DNA from: DATMFV01 sp964651005
Lineage (GTDB): Bacteria; Verrucomicrobiota; Verrucomicrobiia; Chthoniobacterales; Chthoniobacteraceae
Direction: 5' to 3'
Assembly (NCBI GenBank): GCA_964651005.1
Contig: CAZYVL010000033.1
Coordinates: forward strand, 1 to 21,523
DNA length: 21,523 nt
How positions within the stretch are numbered: position 1 is the first letter of the stretch; each line of letters starts with the position of its first letter. Below, piece after piece: positions 1-6,554 of the stretch. Below the pieces are notes generated by a model. That model was not told where the DNA came from. It did no database searches and saw nothing but the letters and a program-made list of their open reading frames with translations. The translations under genes and the position numbers were made by a program.

Positions 1-33
1 ACCACTTAACGCCATTCCCATCCACAAAAGTTG

Positions 34-53
34 GCGAAGACCCGCGAAGACCC
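34..53. repeat. 10-bp tandem duplication
   Basis: Two exact copies of GCGAAGACCC lie end to end just downstream (minus sense) of the tRNA. The period continues one base further. No function can be assigned; it looks like a local duplication in an intergenic spacer. Confidence 0.8.
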
Positions 54-69
54 GATTTCCTGAAAGGGG

Positions 70-146
70 TGGTGCGCCCGTCAGGAGTTGAACCTGAAAC
101 CTTCTGATCCGTAGTCAGATGCTCTATCCAATTGAGCTACGAGCGC
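70..146 (-). tRNA. tRNA-Arg (anticodon ACG)
   Basis: The reverse strand folds into a complete cloverleaf of 77 nt. It has a 7-bp acceptor stem (GCGCTCG with CGGGCGC, one G-U pair), a 4-bp D stem, a 5-bp anticodon stem with loop CTACGGA, a 5-nt variable loop, and a T arm with loop TTCAACT. The anticodon ACG is at 112-110, so it reads Arg CGN codons, presumably after A34-to-inosine editing by TadA. Discriminator A and the CCA end (72-70) are encoded in the genome. The sequence downstream shows no clear terminator. Confidence 0.97.
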
Positions 147-180
147 GTTGGCCGATGCGGTGTGGCCGCGAAGGAGCGGT

Positions 181-209
181 AATTAAGCACCCGGCCTCTT
201 TTGTGGCAA
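181..209 (-). promoter_or_regulatory. Probable sigma70 promoter of tRNA-Arg
   Basis: On the minus strand TTGCCA (209-204) is followed after exactly 17 nt by TTAATT (186-181). This leaves a 34-nt leader before the tRNA. The -35 box is 5/6 to consensus, but the -10 box is only about 3/6. It is the only AT-rich patch in the spacer between the peptidase and the tRNA, which supports the call. Confidence 0.4.
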
Positions 210-263
210 CTCTTTCCTCGAACTTTTTTTGACCGCTTCCGGCGTGGGGGGCTCTCCCCTGCC

Positions 264-1277
264 CTATCGCTCTGCGGAGGCGGTTTTCAGCCAGCGTAGC
301 GTGACCGCGCCGATGGTCTGGAGGCTCTCCGGGCTGATCTTGTCGAGCGTGTCGTCGGCGGTGTGCCAGTACGGGTAGTCGAAGTCGATCAGGTCGATGG
401 TGGGGATTTGCACCTGGGTGAGCGGGATATGGTCGTCCTCGATGTGCCGGTCGAAATAGCTGAATGCTCCCCGCGCGCCGATCTGCTCGGCGGCGTCGAA
501 GATCGCGCGGGTCAACTCCGGCGGCGAGTCCGGGGAGAGGGTGATGGTCAGCTCCTTGTCGCCGATCATGTCCCAGAGCACGCCCGCCTTGAACTGCCGG
601 TTGCGGCCGCTGGAGCGAAGGTCGCGCGCGTAATGGCGGCTGCCGTAGAGGCCGTCGGTTTTGGTAAACTGCGAGACAGCTTCCTCGCCGTCGAAGAAGA
701 CCAGCTCTACCTGCCGCGCCAGCGCGGGATCGAGCGCGAGCACGCGGGAAAGCTCCATCAACGCGCCGGTGCTGGAGCCGCCGTCGTTCGCTCCGAGGAA
801 GCGGATCGTGTCGTACACCTTGGTGTCGTAGTGGGAACAGACGAGGAAGCGTTGCGTTTTGGCGTTGCCGCCGTCGGCCTTGCCGCCCCCCCCTCCCTTG
901 GGATACCGGGCGATGAGGTTGATGAAGACCACGGGGCCGCGCGGGGTCTCCTCCTTGAACTGCTGCCGCTGCACGCTCCAGCCGTTGCGCTCCAGCTCCG
1001 CGGCGATCAGCCCGCGCGCTTTTTCCAGGGCGTTTGAACCGGCGGGGCGCGGCCCGAGGGCGACCTGCGCCTCGACATGGGCAAAGGCTTTCGCGCCCGA
1101 AAACTCCTTCCAGATTTCCGCCGGGACGGCGGGGGCTGGCGTGGAGGGCGCGGGAGCCTTTTCCTCCGCCCCGGAGTCGCTTTTGCGTCCGCAGCCCGCG
1201 AGGCCGACGCAAGCGGCCAGCGCGCAGGCGAGTGTCGCTCTCCTCAAAACCGCGCCGGGGAGAAAAAGGTTATTCAT
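264..1277 (-). CDS. M28-family zinc aminopeptidase / glutaminyl-cyclase-like lipoprotein
   Basis: 337 aa. The start is the ATG at 1277, which opens a lipoprotein signal peptide: Arg-Arg, a hydrophobic stretch, then lipobox LAGC with the acylated Cys at residue 29. A Pro/Ala-rich linker follows. The rest is an M28 fold with di-zinc signatures in order: SHYDT (H149), ANDGGSSTG (D165), FFDGEEA (E198/E199), EDDHIPL and WHTADDT near the C-terminus. The late WHTADD motif and short length resemble the glutaminyl-peptide cyclotransferase branch, but aminopeptidase activity cannot be excluded. It should be membrane-anchored and act outside the cytoplasm. Its start overlaps the parB stop by 8 bases, so the two are probably translationally coupled. 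A Gly/Lys-rich loop near residues 126-142 is probably a surface insertion. Confidence 0.85.
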   Translation of the reverse strand: MNNLFLPGAVLRRATLACALAACVGLAGCGRKSDSGAEEKAPAPSTPAPAVPAEIWKEFSGAKAFAHVEAQVALGPRPAGSNALEKARGLIAAELERNGWSVQRQQFKEETPRGPVVFINLIARYPKGGGGGKADGGNAKTQRFLVCSHYDTKVYDTIRFLGANDGGSSTGALMELSRVLALDPALARQVELVFFDGEEAVSQFTKTDGLYGSRHYARDLRSSGRNRQFKAGVLWDMIGDKELTITLSPDSPPELTRAIFDAAEQIGARGAFSYFDRHIEDDHIPLTQVQIPTIDLIDFDYPYWHTADDTLDKISPESLQTIGAVTLRWLKTASAER

Positions 1278-2178
1278 CGCCGTTCCCAAGGCCGAGCAGG
1301 GTGAGGAGCCGTTGCAGGTCGTCGCTGCCATAATATTCGATCTCGATGCGGCCCCGTTTCTCGGCGTGGTGCAGGCTGACATGCGTGGCCAGGTGGCGCT
1401 GGAGACGGTTCTGGACGTTGAGCAGGGCGGGGCTCATGCCGCCGCCGCTGGAGGAGGATGAAGAGGACGAGGCGCGGCCTGCGGGGCGCGATCCGCCCTG
1501 GCTTGCGAGATGCGCGGCGAGCAGCTTTTCCGTGGCGCGTACCGTGAGGTTCTGCCGTACGATCGTCTCCGCCAGCAGCGATTGTTCCTGGTGTGTTTTC
1601 GCGCCGAGAAGCACCTTGGCGTGGCCGACGGCGATGCGCCCCTGCGTCAGCCAGCTCTGGACATCGGGCGCAAGCTCCAGGAGCCGCATGCTGTTGGCGA
1701 CCGCTGCGCGGCTCTTGCCGACTTTGCGGGCGATGTCTTCCTGCCGCAGCCCGAATTCCTTTGCCAGCCGTTGGTAGGCCATCGCCTCTTCTATCGGATT
1801 GAGGTCCTCCCGCTGGATGTTTTCGATCAACGCGAGTTCGAGCACTTCCTGGTCGCCCGCTTCCCGGACGATGGCGGGCGCTTCCTTGAGCCCGACCTGC
1901 TGCGCCGCGCGCCAGCGCCGCTCCCCGGCGATGAGTTCAAACTTGCCGCCCCGGCTGCGGACGATCAACGGCTGGATGATCCCGTGCTCGCGGATCGAAT
2001 CGACCAGCTCCTGGAGGTGTTCGCCCCGGAACTCGGACCTCGGCTGGAAGGGGCTGGGGACAATCTCCTTGAGCGGCAGGGGCTGCACCCGCTCGCCCGC
2101 TTCCACGACCGGCTTGGGCGTGGCGACGCGCGGCTGGATCAAGGCTCCAAGACCTTTGCCTAGGGCGACTTTCGACAT
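1270..2178 (-). CDS. parB: Chromosome-partitioning protein ParB (CTPase/CTP-binding clamp)
   Basis: 302 aa from the ATG at 2178, which gives the canonical N-terminus SKVALGKGLGALI (the ParA-contacting peptide in this family). ParB/Noc N-terminal domain about residues 33-125, with the CTP-binding GERRWRA at 85-91 and ENIQRE at 119-124. The helix-turn-helix parS-binding domain follows at about 130-225. A Ser/Gly linker with eight consecutive serines (237-244) then leads to the C-terminal dimerisation domain. The serines are written with mixed TCN/AGC codons, so this is not a simple codon slippage. ParB loads on parS and spreads to organise and segregate the origin region. parA, normally adjacent, is not in the window; the upstream neighbour is a divergent lipoate-ligase-fold gene. 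An in-frame upstream ATG at 2262 is less likely. Confidence 0.95.
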   Translation of the reverse strand: MSKVALGKGLGALIQPRVATPKPVVEAGERVQPLPLKEIVPSPFQPRSEFRGEHLQELVDSIREHGIIQPLIVRSRGGKFELIAGERRWRAAQQVGLKEAPAIVREAGDQEVLELALIENIQREDLNPIEEAMAYQRLAKEFGLRQEDIARKVGKSRAAVANSMRLLELAPDVQSWLTQGRIAVGHAKVLLGAKTHQEQSLLAETIVRQNLTVRATEKLLAAHLASQGGSRPAGRASSSSSSSSGGGMSPALLNVQNRLQRHLATHVSLHHAEKRGRIEIEYYGSDDLQRLLTLLGLGNGDE

Positions 2179-2291
2179 AGCCGCGAAGTATGGCACCGGG
2201 GCGCGCCGATGCCAATGGACAAAAATCGGGCAAAATCGCTCCGGGCATTCCGCCATCGCCACGGGGCGCGCGCGAGGGGTAAGCTGCGCGC

Positions 2292-2987
2292 GTGCTTTTC
2301 GACGAGATCGACCTTCTGGAAGAGACCACCCCGGAGCCTGCCGCCTTCAACATGGCGCTTGATGAGGCGCTCCTTGCCGCTGTGGCCCGCTCCGGGCGGC
2401 CACTCCTGCGCGTCTACGGCTGGGCACGGGCGGCGGTCTCCTTCGGGTACTTCGAGCGGTGGGAGCCGGTTGTGGCCGCTTTTCCGGGGCGCGATGCCGT
2501 GCGGCGCTGGACGGGCGGCGGGGTGGTGGCGCACGGGGAAGACTGGACTTACTCGCTGCTGGTTCCGCGCGGCCACCCCTTTGCCCGGGAGAGGGCGGGC
2601 GAATCGTACCGGCTTTTGCACGGCGTGCTTGCAAGTGCTCTCGCTGCCTGCCCAAGCGCGGCGATGACCCGGGGCATCGCTTTTGCTCCGGAAGAGGAAG
2701 AGGGGGCACAAGCGCGCTCCCGCGCCTGTTTCGAAAACCCGGTCCGGCACGATCTTCTGGAAAACGGGCGCAAGATCGCCGGGGCCGCCCAGCGCCGCTC
2801 GCGCCTCGGCCTGCTGCACCAGGGGAGCGTGCAGGCGGGTGCGCTTTCGTGCGGGTTCGCGGGGCAACTTGCTTCCATGCTCGCCGGGGGCGTTGCCCCG
2901 TACCGCCTTGCCCCGGAGGTGCGCCGGGAGGCTGCGCGGCTGGCGGTGGAAAAGTACGGCACGGAGGCGTGGAACCGCCGTTTTTAG
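2292..2987 (+). CDS. Lipoate-protein ligase / octanoyltransferase-fold protein (BPL_LplA_LipB family)
   Basis: 231 aa from a GTG start; GAGGGG lies 12 nt upstream, and the next in-frame ATG (2352) would remove conserved N-terminal sequence. The fold signature RRWTGGGVVAH is at 71-81 and the catalytic Lys is in GRKIAGAAQRR (K161), followed by LLHQGSV. It is shorter than E. coli LplA and lacks the C-terminal accessory domain. A cysteine in RACFENP (C146), about 15 residues before the Lys, sits where LipM-type octanoyltransferases carry their catalytic Cys. The protein may therefore transfer octanoate from acyl-ACP rather than ligate free lipoate. Either role feeds lipoylation of 2-oxoacid dehydrogenases or GcvH. 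It is divergent from parB (113-nt spacer) and converges on the flavoprotein with only 5 nt between stops. Confidence 0.85.
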   Translation: MLFDEIDLLEETTPEPAAFNMALDEALLAAVARSGRPLLRVYGWARAAVSFGYFERWEPVVAAFPGRDAVRRWTGGGVVAHGEDWTYSLLVPRGHPFARERAGESYRLLHGVLASALAACPSAAMTRGIAFAPEEEEGAQARSRACFENPVRHDLLENGRKIAGAAQRRSRLGLLHQGSVQAGALSCGFAGQLASMLAGGVAPYRLAPEVRREAARLAVEKYGTEAWNRRF

Positions 2988-2992
2988 GGCGC

Positions 2993-4249
2993 TCAGGCTG
3001 CCCCGCCGCTTCGCGCAAATTCGACGGCGCCGCGCCCCGCGCGGGTTCCGGTGGCGAAGCACCCTTGTAACAGGTAGCCGCCGGTGGGCGCTTCCCAGTC
3101 GATCATCTCGCCCGCGACGAAAACCCCCGGCAGCCGCCGGAGCATCAGGGCTTCCGTCAGTTCTCCCCAGCGCACGCCGCCTGCCGACGAGATCGCTTCG
3201 GCGATCGGCCTGGGGCGGGACAACGGCAGCCGCAGCGCCTTTGCCTCGGCGGCGAGTTCCGCCCCGGAGACAAACGGCTGCGAACGCTCCCGCAGGCTTA
3301 GCAAGGCGAAGGCTGCCTCTCCCAGCCGCCAGCGCACCCGGGCTTCGGCCAGCAACCCTGTGCGTGCAGGGCCGAGCCGCGTTCGAAGTGCCTCGGCGGA
3401 GACTCCGGGCTTGAGATCGATCTCCAGAACCGCCCCCTCCCCTCCTGCCGCCGCTGCGCGCAGCGCCGCGCCGATCTGGTAGAGCGCGCCGCCCTCCAGC
3501 CCGTAGCGCGTCACCATCAGTTCCCCAACTCTCCAGGCCCAGGCTTCACCGCACCGCACGGCGATGTTTTTCAACGGTTTGCCTTCCGCCTCGGCGAGAA
3601 ATTCGGCGGGCCACGGCGTCTCCCATCCGCAGTTGGCCGGTTCCAGGGGAGAGACTGCGATGCCGAGCCGCTCCAGCGGGGCGATCCATCCGCCGTCGGA
3701 CCCTGTATCCGGCCACGAACCGCCGCCGAGCGCCAGCACCGCCGCTTCCGCCGGGAAGCGGACCACCCCGTCCTCCGTCGCGAACTCCAGCACGATTCCC
3801 GCCCCGGCGGCGATCCCCGTCCAGCGATGTCCCGTCAGGAACCGGACGCCGCGCTTCCGCAGCCGCTCCACGGCGCGGCGCAGCAGCGGAGCCGCTTTCA
3901 TCTCCCGGGGGTAAACGCGCCCGGTAGAGGCGGCAAATGTCTCCACGCCCAACCCGGCGGCCCAGGCACGCAGCGCGGCGGTGTCGAAATCCGCCAGGAT
4001 CGGGCGCCAGAAGCGGGAGGCGAAGCCACTCCCTCCGGTGTAGCGCGCCACGAAGGCATCGAAAGGCTCCTCGCGGGTCAAATTCAGGCCGCCCCGTCCG
4101 GCTACGAGAAACTTCCGCCCGACGGAACGCTTCGCCTCAAAAAGTGTGACCTCCGCCCCGGCCCCGGCGGCGACTTCCGCAGCGCGCAGACCGGCGGGGC
4201 CGCCGCCAATGATCGCGATTTTCGCTCCGGGAGTCTGGTGCAGGGACAC
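2993..4249 (-). CDS. HI0933/PP_4765-type FAD flavoprotein (YhiN-like)
   Basis: 418 aa. The N-terminal Rossmann dinucleotide-binding motif IIGGGPAGLRAAE (residues 13-25) is followed by GRKFLVAGRGGLNLT, the conserved second segment of the HI0933 family. ALGGGSWPDTGSDG lies mid-protein, and the C-terminal GVFVAGEMIDWEAPTGGYLLQ is the family's FAD-contacting end. The length and PDTGSDG variant fit the TIGR03862 (PP_4765) subgroup. The biochemical role of the family is unknown; an oxidoreductase activity is only inferred from the fold. It starts 9 nt after the stop of the upstream M14 peptidase, so the two are probably one transcript. Confidence 0.9.
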   Translation of the reverse strand: MSLHQTPGAKIAIIGGGPAGLRAAEVAAGAGAEVTLFEAKRSVGRKFLVAGRGGLNLTREEPFDAFVARYTGGSGFASRFWRPILADFDTAALRAWAAGLGVETFAASTGRVYPREMKAAPLLRRAVERLRKRGVRFLTGHRWTGIAAGAGIVLEFATEDGVVRFPAEAAVLALGGGSWPDTGSDGGWIAPLERLGIAVSPLEPANCGWETPWPAEFLAEAEGKPLKNIAVRCGEAWAWRVGELMVTRYGLEGGALYQIGAALRAAAAGGEGAVLEIDLKPGVSAEALRTRLGPARTGLLAEARVRWRLGEAAFALLSLRERSQPFVSGAELAAEAKALRLPLSRPRPIAEAISSAGGVRWGELTEALMLRRLPGVFVAGEMIDWEAPTGGYLLQGCFATGTRAGRGAVEFARSGGAA

Positions 4250-4258
4250 TGGGGCAGT

Positions 4259-5083
4259 TCACCGTGGGGCGCAGGCGGCGTCGAGCATCTTGTGGACCGC
4301 CTTTTCCACGCCGCGCAGATACCCCGGGGCGTCCGTGGCCCAACGCTGCCGCAGCCACTCCAGATGTTCTTCCGGCAATGTCGTGGGGCGGGGAAGCGCC
4401 GGGTCGTACGGCAGCTCCAGCGTGACCATCGCCGGGGCGTCCCCGCCGGGATACCGCAGGCCGTGGCCGCACCATTGGCCAAGCGAGCCGGGACAAACCG
4501 CGGTCTCGCACCCCGGGCAGGGCGGGTCTTCCCAGATTCGCAGCCGGTACGGCACGCGTTCGCGCTCGAGGAGCGCCTCCCACATCGCCCGCGCCAGCCA
4601 GGTCGATTGCGGGCCGTCGGCGTCGATCTCCGCGAGCGCCCAGTGCAGGCTGACGATGCGCGAGGGGCGTTCTTCCAGGATCAGGTCGCGCAGCGCGCGC
4701 GACTCCGGCTCGGACCACGGCGCGGGGCCGGGTGGTTCCTCGCTGGCAGCGTTCCAGTTCTTGCCGAAGTTGCGGTTGAGATCGACCCGGTTCGCGTTGT
4801 AGCGGCTGCGGCGCGCGTAGCCGTCCGGGTTCGCAACGGGGATCACCGCCACGCCCAGGCCGGGGAACGGCTTGCCGAAGCCGAGCCGCTCCTCCAGGAA
4901 CGACTCCAGAAGGAGCGAGGTGGCGCGTTCGTCCCCGTGCAGGCCGCCGAGGAGCAGGACGCCCCCGGCGAGATCGCCCCGGCCATGCACGAAAAGATCG
5001 CGCCCTTCCACGCTCCGCCCGTAAATGCGGGTGAAAAGCGGGGTTGAGCGGTTGCCGTTTCGATTGGAAGCTATGACGAACAT
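4259..5083 (-). CDS. mpaA: M14 zinc carboxypeptidase, MpaA-like murein (tri)peptide amidase
   Basis: 274 aa. Begins with IYGRSVEGRDL, then GLHGDE with zinc ligands H49 and E52. Substrate-binding NANRVDLNRNF is at 96-106, the third zinc ligand H147 is in SLHWA, and the catalytic Glu is in VTLELP (E223). PGSLGQWCG aligns with a like segment of E. coli MpaA, as recalled. MpaA cleaves the gamma-D-Glu-meso-DAP bond of murein peptides in the cytoplasm; no signal peptide is visible here. The divergent neighbour is the epimerase acting on the product L-Ala-D-Glu, which strongly supports the assignment. Unusual: four cysteines (C189, C192, C197, C205), including a CPGC, crowd the segment before the catalytic Glu. 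The start ATG at 5083 overlaps possible starts of the divergent gene. Confidence 0.85.
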   Translation of the reverse strand: MFVIASNRNGNRSTPLFTRIYGRSVEGRDLFVHGRGDLAGGVLLLGGLHGDERATSLLLESFLEERLGFGKPFPGLGVAVIPVANPDGYARRSRYNANRVDLNRNFGKNWNAASEEPPGPAPWSEPESRALRDLILEERPSRIVSLHWALAEIDADGPQSTWLARAMWEALLERERVPYRLRIWEDPPCPGCETAVCPGSLGQWCGHGLRYPGGDAPAMVTLELPYDPALPRPTTLPEEHLEWLRQRWATDAPGYLRGVEKAVHKMLDAACAPR

Positions 5084-6193
5084 GGGACGACAATCTGGGC
5101 CAGGCGGGGAATCCCGGTCGAAGCGAGGGCGCGCGCTCCAGTGTGTCCGGCGCGTCCTGCACCCTCGTAAGGTCTTCCGGATCAGCCGGGGCGCAAGGAC
5201 GGAAATCGCGAATGTCTTTGTCCGCTTCTCTGCCGAGGGAGTGGCCGGGGAAGTCGTCGGTTACGGGGAGGCGTCGCCCAATGCCTACTACGGGGAGACG
5301 GCGGAAGGTGTTCTCGCCCGTCTGGAGGCGGTGCGCCCCCGGGTGGAGGCGTTGGAGATCGACTCGCCTGAAGAGATCGCCCGCGCCTGGGAGACGCTCT
5401 GGCCGCACCTCGCCCCCTCGCGCGCCGCGCAGTGTGCGCTCGATCTGGCGCTTTGGGACTGGCTCGCCCGCCGCCGTTCCATGAGTGTCGCCGAGCTTGC
5501 CTTCGGCCAGCCTCCCCGGCCGGTGCGCACCTTTTGCACGATCGGGATTTCCACCCGCGCCGAGCTGGAGGAAAAACTCCGCGAGCTTCGCGGTTTCCCG
5601 GCGATCAAGATCAAGGCGAGCGCGGACATGGGCCGCGATCTGGAGACGATCCGCTTCGTCCGGGAACGGACGGAGGCTCTCCTGGCGGTGGATGCCAACG
5701 CGGCGTGGAGGCCGGAAGCGGTCCCGGCGCTCTCCGGGGAACTCGCCCGGCTCGGCGTGGAGTTTCTCGAACAACCGCTTCCGCCCGGGGAGGAGGCGCA
5801 AATGCCCCGGCTGCTGGCCAACACCCCCCTCCCCCTCCTTGCGGACGAGAGCTGTGTGCGGCGCGAGGATGTGGAGCGGATGCCGGGGGTTTTCTCCGGG
5901 TTCAACATCAAGCTCGTCAAGTGCGGCGGGTTGACACCGGGGCTGGCGATGCTCCGGCGCGGGCGGGAGCTGGGGCTGCGCGTGATGGTCGGGTGTATGC
6001 TCGAAAGCAGTCTGCTCATTTCCGCCGGGGCGGTCCTTGCCCAGCGGAGCGATGACGCCGATCTCGACGGCGCATGGCTGCTGGCCGACGATCCGTTCGC
6101 GCCGACGGCGGCGGGCGGCACGCGGCTGCGCAATGGAGTGCTGGAACCGGCCAGCGGGCCGGGGTTCGGCGTCACGCCCACGGCGGATTTGTT
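5073..6193 (+). CDS. ycjG: L-Ala-D/L-Glu epimerase, enolase superfamily (3' end in assembly gap)
   Basis: At least 373 aa from the ATG at 5073 (an ATG at 5082 is also possible). The frame runs open into the N run. Enolase-superfamily muconate-lactonizing subgroup: capping domain with FRISRGAR, then barrel residues in order: AIKIKA (K179, K181), VDANAAW (D207), FLEQPL (E233), ADES (D258) and NIKLVKCGG (K280). The segments GCMLESS and ADLDGAWLLADDPF match E. coli AEE closely, so nearly the whole protein is present before the gap. It epimerises L-Ala-D-Glu from murein to L-Ala-L-Glu for reuse as amino acids. About 25 basic, Gly/Ser-rich residues precede the usual N-terminus. No alternative ATG/GTG/TTG nearer the domain is evident, so the true start is uncertain. 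Confidence 0.85.
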
Positions 6194-6293
6194 NNNNNNN
6201 NNNNNNNNNNNNNNNNNNNNNNNNNNNNNNNNNNNNNNNNNNNNNNNNNNNNNNNNNNNNNNNNNNNNNNNNNNNNNNNNNNNNNNNNNNNNN
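6194..6293. other. Assembly gap (100 N)
   Basis: Exactly 100 unresolved bases, the usual placeholder for a scaffold join of unknown length. The end of the epimerase gene (plus) and the end of an unknown gene (minus) both enter it. Real length and any further genes here are unknown. Confidence 0.99.
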
Positions 6294-6510
6294 CCTGGTT
6301 GCGCGAGCGGGTGGCTTCGAAAAACTCGTAAAGCTCGCCGCCGAGGTGGGAGACGAGCATCCAGCCGTTGCGCCGCGCCAAGGCCATCGCCTCCGCAAGC
6401 GGGCCGATCTGTGCCCGCTCGGAAGGGGCGGTGACGAGATAGCGGCCTTGACGCCGGATGCCACGCCGCATCCGGGTGGTGAGCGATTCGAGTTCCCGCG
6501 TCATCATCAT
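6294..6510 (-). CDS. Hypothetical protein, 5' part only (truncated by gap)
   Basis: At least 72 codons, starting at one of three consecutive ATG codons (6510, 6507, 6504) and open into the gap. I do not recognise it. The visible part has a basic N-terminus (TRMRRGIRRQGRYLV), then a probable helix-strand-helix (IGPLAEAMALARRNGWMLVSHLGGELYEFF). No transmembrane segment or signal peptide is seen. It begins 44 nt after the stop of the GGDEF-EAL gene in the same direction, so it may be co-transcribed. Its start codons lie in the loop of a 10-bp perfect inverted repeat. Third-position GC richness and the absence of stops make it a likely real gene; no function can be given. Confidence 0.6.
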
Positions 6511-6524
6511 GGAAACGCGGGAAC
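6492..6524 (-). repeat. 10-bp perfect inverted repeat around a start codon
   Basis: GTTCCCGCGT (6492-6501) and ACGCGGGAAC (6515-6524) are exact reverse complements separated by 13 nt. The loop contains the three tandem ATG codons of the minus-strand gap gene. It could be an mRNA hairpin over the initiation site, an operator, or a leftover terminator of the gene upstream; no T run follows on either strand. Confidence 0.85.
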
Positions 6525-6554
6525 GCGCTGTCGCGGTCGGTGGCCGGTGGCCCT

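Noticed and set aside
190..263. Terminator of the M28 peptidase from the GGGG/CCCC hairpin and the homopolymer near 224-230
   Set aside because: On the minus strand the hairpin is followed by an A run, not a T run, so it does not fit a Rho-independent terminator in gene sense.
4137..6464. A minus-strand open frame of 775 codons spanning the N gap
   Set aside because: It is opposite the epimerase and out of frame with the peptidase; it is open only because of high GC and unresolved codons.
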